Assembly (NCBI RefSeq): GCF_020531945.1
Contig: NZ_JAJATZ010000011.1
Span: 10,437 to 74,436 of the forward strand
Reading direction: 5' to 3'
DNA from: Loktanella gaetbuli
GTDB taxonomy: Bacteria > Pseudomonadota > Alphaproteobacteria > Rhodobacterales > Rhodobacteraceae
DNA length: 64,000 nucleotides
Below the pieces are notes generated by a model, which was given only the letters and a program-made list of their open reading frames with translations, ran no database searches and had not been told where the DNA came from. This document shows, piece after piece, positions 41,543-51,551 of the stretch. Positions within the stretch are counted from its first letter, which is position 1; every line of letters starts with the position of its first letter. Both the position numbers and the translations under genes were made by a program.

Positions 41543-43599
41543 GCCACCGCACCGTCACGGGTCAGCACCACGACGGTCTGTTGATTGACGACGATATCGC
41601 CCGACACCTGCGCGGGTACGATGTCGTCGTTGCTGTCCAGCTGTTTGGTCCATGCGCCCTCTGGCAGGGCAAAGGTCACGTCCTCGCCTGCGTTGAGGAT
41701 GATGAACACGTCACCATGATCCAGCCCCATGATCCGCTTGGCAAAGGCGCGCAGCCCGCCGTCGGACCAATCGTCCTCTGCCATCTCGCGGCCTTCGGGG
41801 TGATACCACAACGTCCGCTTGCCGCTGCTGGGATCGGAAGTCCCGAATTTCGGATCGACGAAACCGTCCAGCGCCCGCCGCCAGGCAAAGGCGCGCGCGG
41901 TCGCGTCAATCAGCGTTGCATCCGCATTTTCCCAGTCGATCCAGGTCAGTTCGTTATCCTGACAATAGGCGTTGTTGTTGCCCTGTTGGGTCTGGCCCAT
42001 CTCGTCCCCGGCCAGAATCATCGGCACGCCCTGCGACACCGCCAGCGTGGTCAGCATGGCGCGCACACGGCGTCTGCGCGCAGCCAGGATCGCGGGATCG
42101 TCGGTCGGTCCCTCTGCACCCATGTTGTCGGAAATGTTGTGGTCGTGGCCGTCGCGGCCATCCTCGCCATTCGCCGCGTTATGCTTGTCGTTGTAGCTGA
42201 CCGTGTCCCACAGGGTGAACCCGTCGTGCGCCGCGACAAAGTTGATCGAGGATGTCGCAGGCCGCATGTCATGGTCGAACTGCACGGGCGATCCCGACAG
42301 CCGCTCGCTGATCCGGGGCACCAGGCTGTCGTCACCACGCCAATAGGCCCGGATGTCGTCGCGGGCCTTGTCGTTCCATTCGCGAAACGGCCAGGGAAAC
42401 CCGCCGACCTGATAACCGCCATCACCGATATCCCAGGGTTCGGCAATCAGTTTGACACGGCTCAGCGTCGGGTCCTGCCGGATCGCGGCGAAAAACGCGC
42501 CTTCGCGTTCAAACCCGGTGATTTCACGGCCCAAGGTGCTGGCCAGGTCGAACCGGAATCCATCCACATGCATCACCTCTACCCAATAGCGCAATGAATC
42601 CAATACCATACGCAACACCATCGGGTGCGCCACGTTCACCGTGTTGCCGGTGCCGGTCGTGTCAAAGGCATAGCGTGGATCATCGGAACCCAGATAATAG
42701 CTGGCATTGTCGATGCCGCGGAACGACAGCGTTGGCCCCAGTTCGCTGCCTTCGGCGGTGTGGTTGTACACCACGTCCAGGATCACCTCGATGCCCGCCT
42801 GATGGAACCGGTCGATGGCGCGTTTCACCTCGGCGATGTCATAGCCCTTGAGGTAGGCCTGATGCGGGGCGAAAAACGACAGCGTGTTGTAGCCCCAGTA
42901 ATTCGACAGCCCCTTTTCCAGCAGGTGCCGATCCTGGGCAAAGGCATGGATCGGCATCAGTTCGATCGCGGCGACGCCGATTTTCGTCAGATGCTCCAGA
43001 ATCGGGTCGGCTGACAGCGCGACAAAGGTGCCCCGGTCCGCCTGTGCGATGCCGGGGTGGCGCATCGTCAATCCCTTGACGTGCGCCTCATATATCACGG
43101 TGTCCTTGAATCTGTGGTTCAGCGTTTCCTTGGCCGACCATTCGAACTGGTTCTCGACCACCACGCCCTTTGGCATGAACGCGGCTGAATCACGTGAATC
43201 GAAACTCAGGTCATCCTCGCCGATGGTGTAGCCGAACAGCGCATCGTCCCAGACGATGTTGCCCATCAGCGCCTTGGCATAGGGGTCCAGCAGCAGCTTG
43301 TTTGCGTTGAACCGATGCCCCTCATGCGGCGCATAGGGACCATGCACGCGGTAGCCATAACGCTGCCCTGCCCCGATGCCCGGCAAGAACCCGTAATAGA
43401 TGCCGCCTTCCATTTCGGGCAGTTCCAGCCGGGCGGTTTCATGCTGACCGCTTTCGTCGAACAGGCACAGCTCGACAGCTGTCGCATTGCCGGAAAACAG
43501 CGCGAAATTCGTCCCGCCGCTGTGAGGGTCCGCCCCCAACGCATCGGGACGCGCAAGGGACCGGTCAAACGCCGCAATGGCGCTGCTGTGCTGTGTCAT
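41539..43599 (-). CDS. glgX: GlgX, glycogen debranching enzyme
   Basis: A 686-residue GH13 isoamylase-type debranching enzyme with an N-terminal CBM48 domain. Catalytic motifs: DVVYNHTAEG near residue 270, GFRFDLAS near 350 (nucleophile Asp), AEPWDIG near 390 (acid Glu) and FVAAHDG near 460. It releases linear malto-oligosaccharides from glycogen, substrates for TreY next in line. It starts 110 bp after the treY stop on the same strand. Confidence 0.93.
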   Translation of the reverse strand: MTQHSSAIAAFDRSLARPDALGADPHSGGTNFALFSGNATAVELCLFDESGQHETARLELPEMEGGIYYGFLPGIGAGQRYGYRVHGPYAPHEGHRFNANKLLLDPYAKALMGNIVWDDALFGYTIGEDDLSFDSRDSAAFMPKGVVVENQFEWSAKETLNHRFKDTVIYEAHVKGLTMRHPGIAQADRGTFVALSADPILEHLTKIGVAAIELMPIHAFAQDRHLLEKGLSNYWGYNTLSFFAPHQAYLKGYDIAEVKRAIDRFHQAGIEVILDVVYNHTAEGSELGPTLSFRGIDNASYYLGSDDPRYAFDTTGTGNTVNVAHPMVLRMVLDSLRYWVEVMHVDGFRFDLASTLGREITGFEREGAFFAAIRQDPTLSRVKLIAEPWDIGDGGYQVGGFPWPFREWNDKARDDIRAYWRGDDSLVPRISERLSGSPVQFDHDMRPATSSINFVAAHDGFTLWDTVSYNDKHNAANGEDGRDGHDHNISDNMGAEGPTDDPAILAARRRRVRAMLTTLAVSQGVPMILAGDEMGQTQQGNNNAYCQDNELTWIDWENADATLIDATARAFAWRRALDGFVDPKFGTSDPSSGKRTLWYHPEGREMAEDDWSDGGLRAFAKRIMGLDHGDVFIILNAGEDVTFALPEGAWTKQLDSNDDIVPAQVSGDIVVNQQTVVVLTRDGAVA

Positions 43600-43709
43600 C
43601 GGTTTTGTCCAATAGCGGGCAGTCTATGCCCTGAGATCGCGCTTGGCTGTGTCGCCTAGATAGTGGCCCATGCGCCTGCGACAATCCAACCGCAACCGGT
43701 TGTTTCAGA

Positions 43710-45938
43710 TCATTCTGGTGAAAAATCGACGCGCAGACCGGGCAATGCCTCTTTCATCAGCGTTCCTGCCCCCAGATCGGCACCGTTCGGATCGCAGGTG
43801 ACTGTCACGCGGCCCCCTTCCCCGACCCGCGTCAGCACGAACCCCGCCCCGGTTGCGGCAAACTGCACGGCGGCCCCATCCCAGAACGCCGGATCGTCCC
43901 GCCGGGCGCGCAGCATGGCATGGGTCAGCCGCGCCTTTTGCCCGGCGAACCCCGATGCCTCGGTCAGAGCCATCAGTGCATCCAGATCGACCGGCAGACG
44001 GTTGTCGGGATCGGTCAGCGCGAAATGCGGCCCCTCGCAGCCACGGTAAATGTCGGGCACACCGGGCATGGTCAGTTTCAATGCCGTCTGAATCAGTGAC
44101 AGCACCTCGCCCCGCGCGATCAGCCGCATCAGTGCCGCAGGCCGCGCCGCCGCCCAATCGGCCGTCAGTTTCGGGATCAGCGACAGGACGCGATTTTCGG
44201 CCTCGGTGTCGGGATAGATCCAATTCGTGATGGTCTTGCCCTCGCGCAGAGCCTTGACCACGTGGTCGTGCAGCCGCTGGTCGAGATCATCCTCGCCCCA
44301 GATCGCAAGGGCCACCTGTGTCAGGTACCAGCGGTCATTCGCGCAGGCCACCCCTGCCCCGTCCAGCCCCGCGACCCGGTCCACCAGTGCCGCAAAATCA
44401 TCCGGCAGATGACTGATCGCCACCAGCCGCATCCGCGCGTCCTCTGAACGTTTGGTGTCGTGGCTGGAGGTCAGGGTCAATGCGCTGCCCTGCCGTGTGG
44501 CCAACCAGTCCTGCATGCCATTCGCCGTGATCGTGGCTGCATCGGGATCGGCACCAACCTCGTTTGCCGCCAGATAGGCGTTCCAGCGGAACCCGGCGGT
44601 GTCCTCGTGCGATTTGGCCAGCAATGCGCCCGTGACCTGCTGGAACCGCACCTGGAACGCGCGGGCAGCGTCGGTGCCGGGGGCCGTGATGAACCCTGCC
44701 AACTGCTGCACAACCGCCCCGTTGCGCAGGTCTGCCGCAGCCTCGGTCGTGACCTTGTCCATCAGCGCCAGGTCCTCTGGACGCTGAAAGGTCTGACAAA
44801 AATAGGGTCTATATCGGGGAAATGCGATCAAAAGCGCGATCACCGCCTCGCGCAGCGCCTCGCCGCCCTGTTCGCGCGCATCCGCCTGCGTGGCACGATG
44901 CCCCAGATCGATCAGGTCCAGCATTTCGGCGGCCAGTTCCTGCCGCAGCACCTCGTGCTTGGCGGTCTGGATCGCGTCGTGAAACGACCCCATCTTGCCT
45001 GTTGCGGCGCGCCAGTCACTGACGATACGTGCGTGGCCCTGTGAGTCGGTCAGCACCTGCGCCAGCTTGCGCGCCGCCTCATAGCCCGTGGTGCCCGCCA
45101 GCCCCCAGTCCGGCAGCACCTCGTCCCCGGTCAGGATCTTTTCGACCCAGATCGGACAATTCCCGACCCGCGCCTGCAACCGCCTGAGATAACCGCCCGG
45201 ATCGGCCAGCCCGTCGATGTGGTCCAGACGCAGCCCCTGCACCAACCCGCGGTCGATCAGATCGAACGTCTTTGCGTGCATGTCGTCGAACACCTGTTCG
45301 TCCTCGACCCGCATCCCGATCAGACCCGTCACGTTGAAAAACCGCCGATGCGTGATGCTGTCGCGTTCGCGTTCCCAGCGGGTCAGACGCCAGGCCTGTG
45401 CGGCGTGCAAGGCATCCAGATCAGCCGTCACCTTGCCCGGCGCGATCGGAATGGCCAGACCATCGCCCACCGTCATCACCGGCCCGTCCTCGGCCTGACC
45501 AATGCCGACTTGGCCACTCGACAGCGCATCGGCAAAGGATTCCGTCAGAAACGGCAGGACCAGCTTGTCCGACCAGTTGATGTCAAAATGGCGGGCATAG
45601 GCGCTGTCCTGACCATGACGCAACACATCGCGCAGCCAGGGTGTCTGCAACGAAAACGCCATGTGATTGGGCACGATGTCGATGATGATGCCGATACCGT
45701 GCGATGCTGCGGCCGCCGCCAGCCTCTCGAACCCCGCCTCGCCCCCCAGAACTGGGTCGATCACATTGGCATCGATCACATCATACCCGTGGGTCGACCC
45801 CGCCTGCGCGGCAAAGATCGGCGAGAGATACAGATGGCTGATCCCCAGCGCTGCCAGATGCGGCAAAAAGCCGGTGGCCGCATCGAATGTCACATCTTCG
45901 CGCAATTGCAGGCGGTAGGTCGATGTGACTGGAATCAT
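43710..45938 (-). CDS. treY: TreY, malto-oligosyltrehalose synthase
   Basis: A 742-residue GH13 enzyme that turns the reducing-end linkage of a maltodextrin into an alpha-1,1 bond. It opens STYRLQLREDVTF; IIDIVPNHMAF near residue 90, GLRLDHIDGLADPGGYL near 245 and LTSSHDTKRSED near 490 are TreY landmarks. ATG 45938 overlaps the treZ stop (ATGA); an ATG 15 bp upstream is possible but has no better ribosome site. Confidence 0.93.
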   Translation of the reverse strand: MIPVTSTYRLQLREDVTFDAATGFLPHLAALGISHLYLSPIFAAQAGSTHGYDVIDANVIDPVLGGEAGFERLAAAAASHGIGIIIDIVPNHMAFSLQTPWLRDVLRHGQDSAYARHFDINWSDKLVLPFLTESFADALSSGQVGIGQAEDGPVMTVGDGLAIPIAPGKVTADLDALHAAQAWRLTRWERERDSITHRRFFNVTGLIGMRVEDEQVFDDMHAKTFDLIDRGLVQGLRLDHIDGLADPGGYLRRLQARVGNCPIWVEKILTGDEVLPDWGLAGTTGYEAARKLAQVLTDSQGHARIVSDWRAATGKMGSFHDAIQTAKHEVLRQELAAEMLDLIDLGHRATQADAREQGGEALREAVIALLIAFPRYRPYFCQTFQRPEDLALMDKVTTEAAADLRNGAVVQQLAGFITAPGTDAARAFQVRFQQVTGALLAKSHEDTAGFRWNAYLAANEVGADPDAATITANGMQDWLATRQGSALTLTSSHDTKRSEDARMRLVAISHLPDDFAALVDRVAGLDGAGVACANDRWYLTQVALAIWGEDDLDQRLHDHVVKALREGKTITNWIYPDTEAENRVLSLIPKLTADWAAARPAALMRLIARGEVLSLIQTALKLTMPGVPDIYRGCEGPHFALTDPDNRLPVDLDALMALTEASGFAGQKARLTHAMLRARRDDPAFWDGAAVQFAATGAGFVLTRVGEGGRVTVTCDPNGADLGAGTLMKEALPGLRVDFSPE

Positions 45939-47671
45939 GCGGGTGTCGTCCATGTGCAAAAGCCAAAGGGTTTGTCCGGCGCACCCACCGTCAGCCGCGC
46001 GTCGGTGTCAGGCCACAGATGTGGCGTGTCCGGCAAACGGTCGAAATGAAATGCCACGTAGAGATGTCCCCCATTGTAGCCCCAACTCGCGACGGCGGAA
46101 CTGGTTCCTGTTGTCCTGACGCGCGCGGGTTGCGCGCCGCCAGTGCGGACCAGTGGCATCACCTGCGTCGCCCGCCAGCCCAGCAAACGCGCCGTCAGGC
46201 GCGACCACTCACCCGCATCCTCTGGCGGATGCGCATAGGGGCGGGCCATGTCGCGGGTCGCCTCGGCCAAGGGGTCCGGCAGATCGCCCTTGAACCCGTC
46301 GAAATCAGCGAATTCTGCCTTGCGACCGTTACGCACGGCATCAGCCAGATCACCGGTGAAATCGCAAAAGAACGGGAACGGGGTACGCGACCCGATTTCT
46401 TCGCCCTGAAACAGCATCGGCACATAGGGTGCTGTCAGCAGCAGGGCATGCGCTATGCGCATTGCCTCGGCACCCGCCAGCGTGATCAGCCGGTCGCCCA
46501 ACGCGCGGTTCCCGATCTGGTCGTGGGTCTGGTTGGCATTCACAAAGGCGCTGGCCGGCAGATGCCCTGACGGCGCCCCCCGCGAGGCCCCGACGCGGGG
46601 CTGGCCCTGTTCGACCTGACCTTCGGCCAGGGCGCGTGTCAGATCGGCCATCGGGTCGGCGGCATAATTGCGATAATACCCCTCGCTCTCGCCGGTCAGC
46701 AGGCAGTGGACCGCGTGGTGAAAATCGTCGTTCCACTGGGCGTCGATGCGACCGGCGTCGCGGTCGGTCGTCAGGTTGCGTTCATCCTCGGCAATCAGAT
46801 GCAGAGGCCGGCCCGCATCCATCGCCCGCAAACCGCCGGTCAAGGCGTGAAAGAACGGCTCGGGGCTTGGGTCGACCAGTTGATGCACCGCGTCGAACCG
46901 GAACCCGTCGACACCGAAATCGTTCACACACATGGCCGCGTTCTGGAAAAAGAATGTCCGCACCGGGTCTTGGGTAAAATCAACTGCCGGCCCCCAGGGC
47001 GTGCTGCGCCCGTGGTCGAAAAACGCAGGCGTCAGCGCATGGATATAGGCGCCGTCAGGGCCAAAGTGATTATAGACCACATCCAGAATGACGCTGATCC
47101 CCAGATCATGCGCGACAGCGACAAAGTTGGCGAAATCCTGAGGCGTGCCATAGGCGGGATGCACCGCGTTGGGCAGCACACCGTCATAGCCCCAGCCTTG
47201 GTTGCCGCCGAACTGGGCGATGGGCATGACCTCGACCGTGTTGATCCCGACGGCTGCGAGGTCACCCAGTTTTTCCGCCGCGGCCTGAAACGTTCCGGCG
47301 TCGGTGAATGTGCCGATGTGGATTTCGCAGATCACCGCCTCGGGCCAGTCACGCCCGACCCAGGGCGATGGGGCCTGCGGCGGTCGTGTCAGCATCGACA
47401 GATCATGCACGCCACCGGCCTGCCTGCGCGACGCGGGATCCGGGACCGGCTGGCCATCCAGCATGTAGCCATAGCTGTCACCGGCGCGGGCAGGCAATCG
47501 GGCGCGAAACACACCGTCTGCGTCCCGCGTCATGGGGTGGGTGACCCCGTTCAGCATCAGGTCAAGGCTGTCGCGGTCCGGGGACCAGATCGCGAAATCC
47601 CAATCCGTATCGGTTGCGGGTCGTGCACCCCAGAGGTGCGCAAGGTCGGTCAATTGATCACGAGGCTTCAT
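45935..47671 (-). CDS. treZ: TreZ, malto-oligosyltrehalose trehalohydrolase
   Basis: A 578-residue GH13 enzyme that releases free trehalose from maltooligosyltrehalose. Motifs: GWGYDGVLPNAVHPAYG near residue 150, DVVYNHFGPDG near 195, DGFRFDAVHQL near 262, LIAEDERN near 295 and NANQTHDQIGNRALG near 385. With TreY and GlgX it forms a glycogen-to-trehalose route for osmoprotection. The 43 in-frame residues before ATG 47671 lie partly in the palindrome region and were left out. Confidence 0.93.
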   Translation of the reverse strand: MKPRDQLTDLAHLWGARPATDTDWDFAIWSPDRDSLDLMLNGVTHPMTRDADGVFRARLPARAGDSYGYMLDGQPVPDPASRRQAGGVHDLSMLTRPPQAPSPWVGRDWPEAVICEIHIGTFTDAGTFQAAAEKLGDLAAVGINTVEVMPIAQFGGNQGWGYDGVLPNAVHPAYGTPQDFANFVAVAHDLGISVILDVVYNHFGPDGAYIHALTPAFFDHGRSTPWGPAVDFTQDPVRTFFFQNAAMCVNDFGVDGFRFDAVHQLVDPSPEPFFHALTGGLRAMDAGRPLHLIAEDERNLTTDRDAGRIDAQWNDDFHHAVHCLLTGESEGYYRNYAADPMADLTRALAEGQVEQGQPRVGASRGAPSGHLPASAFVNANQTHDQIGNRALGDRLITLAGAEAMRIAHALLLTAPYVPMLFQGEEIGSRTPFPFFCDFTGDLADAVRNGRKAEFADFDGFKGDLPDPLAEATRDMARPYAHPPEDAGEWSRLTARLLGWRATQVMPLVRTGGAQPARVRTTGTSSAVASWGYNGGHLYVAFHFDRLPDTPHLWPDTDARLTVGAPDKPFGFCTWTTPA

Positions 47672-47760
47672 TCGAACAACCGTGACCCAAGCAGCAACGC
47701 TTGTCCATTCAGCATGATGCGCATGACGACGTTTCATCGGGGCAGGGGGCGCGGCGTTGC

Positions 47761-47782
47761 GCGATTGCCAATTGGCAATCGC
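47761..47782. repeat. 22 bp perfect palindrome, candidate parS copy 1
   Basis: A perfect palindrome with the core GATTGCCAATTGGCAATC, placed between treZ and the 3' end of repB. The same core plus CGCCC recurs at 51550 after parB. Two identical long palindromes around a rep/par module are most simply ParB-binding centromere sites. The function is inferred. Confidence 0.68.
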
Positions 47783-47808
47783 CCTTATTTTTGCGTGCAA
47801 TCAATCGC

Positions 47809-48819
47809 TTAGAGCGGATTTGCCTCTGCAAACTTGCGAAAGAACGCAAGGTAGGCGCGATCGGGGTCATCGGCGGGTGCCTTGCCCCGCGACCAGTCGC
47901 GCCAGGCGGATTCAATGTAGTAGATATCATAGCCCGGGAACCGCATCCGGGCCGTTTCATACGTCTGGGTCTGCAGGGCCGCACCCTTGGCATCCAGCTG
48001 GCCGGGGCGCGGGCGCAGGTCGGGATCATCGGTGGCGCGCTGACGCCGCCCGGTGCTGGCAAAGCTGAGCGCCCGTTCCGCCTTGCCCGTTGCATCACCG
48101 TCCTTGCGCCACCAGCGCAATTCAACATGGGTGACACTACGGCCTGTCTTGATCGGGTTGATTTCGACCATGTAGTCGGACAGCGCGCAGACCTCTTCGA
48201 CGGCGGGTTCGATCGCACGCAATCGCAGGTTCGACCAGGATGTCAGCTTGCCCTTGGGCACGCCCAGCACACCGCGAATGGCATCCAGAGTAAATTTCTC
48301 AGACGATTTCCAACGCAGGTTGCCGCGTTTCTGCACCATCTCATAGAGGGTCAGCGCATATTTGGAGGTCAGCGCGAACATGACCTCGCGCTGCAGGCGC
48401 GCAAAGACGGTGGAATTGCGGATCACCTTGCGCAGACGCGCCGGGATTTCGTATTCGAACAACCCGTCGCCACGCGCCATTTCGACGTTGCCACCCAGTA
48501 GCTGCACCCGTTCGATGGCCGGCTTGCCGTCCCAGGTCACCTCCATCTTGACGATGGACGACATCAGCCGTTCGATAGATTCGCCGATCCGGTCATTGGA
48601 ATTGTGGCTGCCGCGCAGATCCGCCTTGGCAATGACATGTGTGACGGGCTTGTCGATCGCGTCCCAAGCGTTTTCCAGCAGCTGGTTATAGATGCGCCGG
48701 TCGGCCAGCGTCAGCGGCGTCACTTCGACCAGGTCGACCAGTTCGCCAGGTTTGATCAGCGTATCGGCACTGGGCCGCGCGTCGAGTGTACGGTAAGATG
48801 TCTGCGTCGGTTTTGCCAT
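47809..48819 (-). CDS. repB: RepB-type replication initiator (Rep_3 family)
   Basis: A 336-residue Rep_3 initiator with two winged-helix domains. LTLADRRIYNQLLENAWDAI near residue 35, TSKYALTLYEMVQKRGNLRW near 185 and SWSNLRLRAIEPAVEEV near 225 match the family. It would bind the iterons located just upstream of its own start and open the origin. ATG 48819 is chosen; the 87 in-frame codons upstream run through the iterons and are not coding. It is divergent from parAB across the origin, an arrangement found on RepB-type plasmids of roseobacters. Confidence 0.88.
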   Translation of the reverse strand: MAKPTQTSYRTLDARPSADTLIKPGELVDLVEVTPLTLADRRIYNQLLENAWDAIDKPVTHVIAKADLRGSHNSNDRIGESIERLMSSIVKMEVTWDGKPAIERVQLLGGNVEMARGDGLFEYEIPARLRKVIRNSTVFARLQREVMFALTSKYALTLYEMVQKRGNLRWKSSEKFTLDAIRGVLGVPKGKLTSWSNLRLRAIEPAVEEVCALSDYMVEINPIKTGRSVTHVELRWWRKDGDATGKAERALSFASTGRRQRATDDPDLRPRPGQLDAKGAALQTQTYETARMRFPGYDIYYIESAWRDWSRGKAPADDPDRAYLAFFRKFAEANPL

Positions 48820-49404
48820 CTGCGCACTTTCTGTTACGTGCTTGCGCTTACTTTTGTATGATAATCTGTGTAAGTCAAGCGCGCGGGACGGCACCCGATC
48901 TGTAAGGTTTAGACCACCACCCGCGGCCCGCCGCGAATCGCAAAGGGCATGAAAATAGGGGATCGCGACTCGTGCCGATTCGACCAGATCGAGCCACCCG
49001 AAACGTAAGGTTTCGCCCACCCCAGAGGTAAGGACAGACCACCCCAGACGTAGCGCCATCCCACCCCAGACGTAGCGCAAACCATCCCAAGCCGTAAGGG
49101 ATAGGGCTGCGCGGGCCTTGCGGGGCAGGGGGATCAGGCTGCCGAACAGATGAATCCGAATATCTGAACAGATCGGGTTTTTCTGGATTTTGATTTTTCA
49201 GGGGGGCCAATTGCACGGCCGACACGCTAGACTGCCATCACGCCCAGATCAGGTGGCATATTACAGCTCGCACCTGTAAAACTTCCAATGCTGGGCGGTG
49301 ACTGAGCCAAGGTTCGATTTTTGAATGGCGTACCGCTGAATATCGCACTTGTCTGCAAAGGCCGCACAAGGCATTCTGTTGCAAAACAATATGGCGGACA
49401 GGTC
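48820..49404. other. Replication origin region (oriV) between repB and parA
   Basis: 585 bp without a gene between divergent repB and parA. It contains the iterons, scattered GTAAG motifs in both directions (48790-48910), a GAACAGAT direct repeat 22 bp apart (49144 and 49166) and an AT-rich stretch at 49174-49200 that could be the unwinding element. The parA promoter probably lies in 49260-49400. Confidence 0.65.
48995..49100. repeat. Iterons, 22-23 bp period
   Basis: Five tandem units with a shared CACCCCAGACGTAGCG-like core. The central GTA occurs at 49005, 49028, 49050, 49072 and 49094, spacings of 23, 22, 22 and 22 bp. Units three and four are nearly identical (CCCAGACGTAGCGC). A further GTAAGG-containing copy lies at 48902. 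Helically phased repeats beside a Rep_3 gene are the expected initiator-binding sites. Confidence 0.78.
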
Positions 49405-50604
49405 ATGGAAGAGCAGAGCTACCCAATCGAGCTGGCAGAGATCGATGCTCTCGCGTCACGCGCGGGCCGAGTCATCGAAAAATTGCGGGCGCGGGTGTTT
49501 TCGCCTGGCACGGCCAAGACGCTGGATGTGCGCTATAACGTACGCACCGCCGCCGAAATGTGCGGCCGCACCGAAAAGGCGATCCGCGACGCCGAGGATG
49601 ATGGTCGGCTACCCACACCTGACAAGGACCCGGATACCAACCGGCGCACGGGCTATTCGCTGGCCGACGTGAACCGCATGCGCGAGGTGTTCGGAACGCT
49701 ACCGCACCGTGCGCCTGATGATCCTGCGATGGTGCTGGCGATCCAGAACTTCAAGGGTGGGGTCGGCAAATCCACGGTTGTGGCGCATCTGGCGCAATAC
49801 CTGGCACAAAAGGGCTACCGCGTTTGCGTCGTCGATTGTGACAGCCAGGCCTCGACCACCAGCGTGTTCGGGCTGAACCCCGATGTGGACGTCGACGAAG
49901 AGGAAGACACGCTCTATCCGTTCTTTCGCCACGGCGGCCCCTCCACGCTGCATTATGCTTTGCGCGCGACCTACTGGCCGGGCATTGCACTGATCCCGGC
50001 AAACTTGGGGCTGTATGACGCGGAATACGAATTTGCAGCACGGATGGTGCGGGAACAGGATTTCGTTCTTGATAGACTAAGGGCGGGGTTAGAGACGATT
50101 TCCGACCAGTTTGACGTCATCCTGCTGGACCCGCCGCCCGCGCTTGGCATGATCTCACTTTCCGTGTTGCGGGCCGCGAATGCGATCGTCGTACCTGCAC
50201 CGCCCAACAACATCGACTTTGGCTCGACCGCGCATTTTCTGAAAATGATGTCCAGCACGCTGGGCGAGCTTGCGCAACATGGCGGCACGCGGGGGTATGA
50301 CTTTGTTAAGATCCTCGCCACCAAGATGAACGACCAGAAAAGCGCGCATCAGGCAATCAAGCGGATGATGGACGCGGTGTTCCCGCAAGACATGCTGAAC
50401 GCCGTGTTGAAGGACAGTGCGGAAATCGACAACGCCGCCGCCAACCTGATGACGGTCTACGAGTTGACGGGGGCTGCGACACGGTCGGAAACACACAAGC
50501 GCTGCCGGGTCTATCTGGACGCCGTGGGCCGTGAGATAGAGACTGAAATTCGCAAGACATGGCCCAGTCACACCGCGCGCCTGCGCAAGGAGGGGATCCT
50601 ATGA
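49405..50604 (+). CDS. parA: ParA-family partition ATPase, plasmid type Ia
   Basis: A 399-residue partition ATPase. An N-terminal DNA-binding region (YNVRTAAEMCGRTEKAIRDA near residue 50) precedes the deviant Walker A FKGGVGKST near 115, Walker A' VDCDSQASTT near 148 and Walker B DVILLDPPPALG near 235. The long N-terminus marks plasmid type Ia ParA, which also represses its own promoter. GGACAGG precedes the ATG. It is ATGA-coupled to parB. Confidence 0.92.
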   Translation: MEEQSYPIELAEIDALASRAGRVIEKLRARVFSPGTAKTLDVRYNVRTAAEMCGRTEKAIRDAEDDGRLPTPDKDPDTNRRTGYSLADVNRMREVFGTLPHRAPDDPAMVLAIQNFKGGVGKSTVVAHLAQYLAQKGYRVCVVDCDSQASTTSVFGLNPDVDVDEEEDTLYPFFRHGGPSTLHYALRATYWPGIALIPANLGLYDAEYEFAARMVREQDFVLDRLRAGLETISDQFDVILLDPPPALGMISLSVLRAANAIVVPAPPNNIDFGSTAHFLKMMSSTLGELAQHGGTRGYDFVKILATKMNDQKSAHQAIKRMMDAVFPQDMLNAVLKDSAEIDNAAANLMTVYELTGAATRSETHKRCRVYLDAVGREIETEIRKTWPSHTARLRKEGIL

Positions 50605-51551
50605 GCAAGAAGCACGACGCCATCTTTGACGACATCCTGAACGATCTGGGTGCAGATGAAACGCCGGAACCGCGCGGGTCTGCCCGGTTTCTGAAACGGT
50701 CCAACGCGATGGCCGATCAGGTCGGTGGGCAGCGTCAGGAAAAGGTGTTGCGGTTGGTCGATCCGGCCACCTGCGTGATGTGGAAAGGGCATAACCGCGC
50801 CTACGACCTGCTGACGGCCGAAAACTGCGCTGACCTGATCGAAGGGCTGCGCGCACAGGGCCAGCAAGAATTCCCCGCGATCGTGCGCAAGCTGAACGGC
50901 ACGGACGCAGAATACGAAGTGATCTGCGGCGCGCGGCGGCATTTCGCGGTGTCCTGGCTGCGGGCGAACAATTACCCCCAATTCCGCTATCTGATCGAAG
51001 AGCGCGACCTGACCGACGAAGAGGCGTTTCGCCTTGCCGATATCGAAAACCGCGACCGCGAGGACATCAGCGATTATGAACGCGCGCAGGATTACGCCCG
51101 CGCGGTAGAGACCTATTACGGTGGTCAGCAAAAGGTCATGGCCGACCGTTTGCAAGTGTCGCCCGCGTTTCTGTCGCGGTTCCTGCAACTGGCAAAGCTG
51201 GACCCGCGGATCGTCGCGGCCTTTCCGTCGATCCGAGAGGTGCGTGAACTGCACGCGCGTCAGTTGCGTGCGGTGATGGTCAAGGACGATGCGGCAGAAC
51301 GTGTGCTGGACGAGGCTGACCGCATCGCGGGGCAGGGGCTGACGGCGGCCGAGGTGATGACCCGGCTCAAAGCGGCAGGCAAGGCACCCCGCAAGCGTCG
51401 CGCCAACGACAATGTTTACACGCATCCGCTGGGGAATGTTGCGGTGCACCGGCAGGGCACAACGACGGCGCTGAAATTTTCCAGCACCTTGCCGGATGCA
51501 GCGATCCGCGCGGCAGTCGAATCCTATCTCAAGGATCGTGCAAAGGGCTGA
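50601..51551 (+). CDS. parB: ParB-family partition protein
   Basis: A 316-residue ParB. The N-terminal nuclease-like domain has VICGARRHFAVSWLR near residue 110 (the arginine-rich CTP motif) and LADIENRDREDISDYERA near 147. The HTH is MADRLQVSPAFLSRFLQLAK near 190. AAGGAGG precedes the ATG. The stop codon overlaps the second palindrome, its likely binding site. Confidence 0.91.
   Translation: MSKKHDAIFDDILNDLGADETPEPRGSARFLKRSNAMADQVGGQRQEKVLRLVDPATCVMWKGHNRAYDLLTAENCADLIEGLRAQGQQEFPAIVRKLNGTDAEYEVICGARRHFAVSWLRANNYPQFRYLIEERDLTDEEAFRLADIENRDREDISDYERAQDYARAVETYYGGQQKVMADRLQVSPAFLSRFLQLAKLDPRIVAAFPSIREVRELHARQLRAVMVKDDAAERVLDEADRIAGQGLTAAEVMTRLKAAGKAPRKRRANDNVYTHPLGNVAVHRQGTTTALKFSSTLPDAAIRAAVESYLKDRAKG

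Noticed and set aside
43680..43709. CAACCG/CGGTTG hairpin after treY as a terminator
   Set aside because: Only a 6 bp stem without a T-tract; too weak to call.
48820..49080. Extended N-terminus of RepB through the origin
   Set aside because: The in-frame extension is built from the iteron repeats and is not Rep_3-like; ATG 48819 gives the normal protein.
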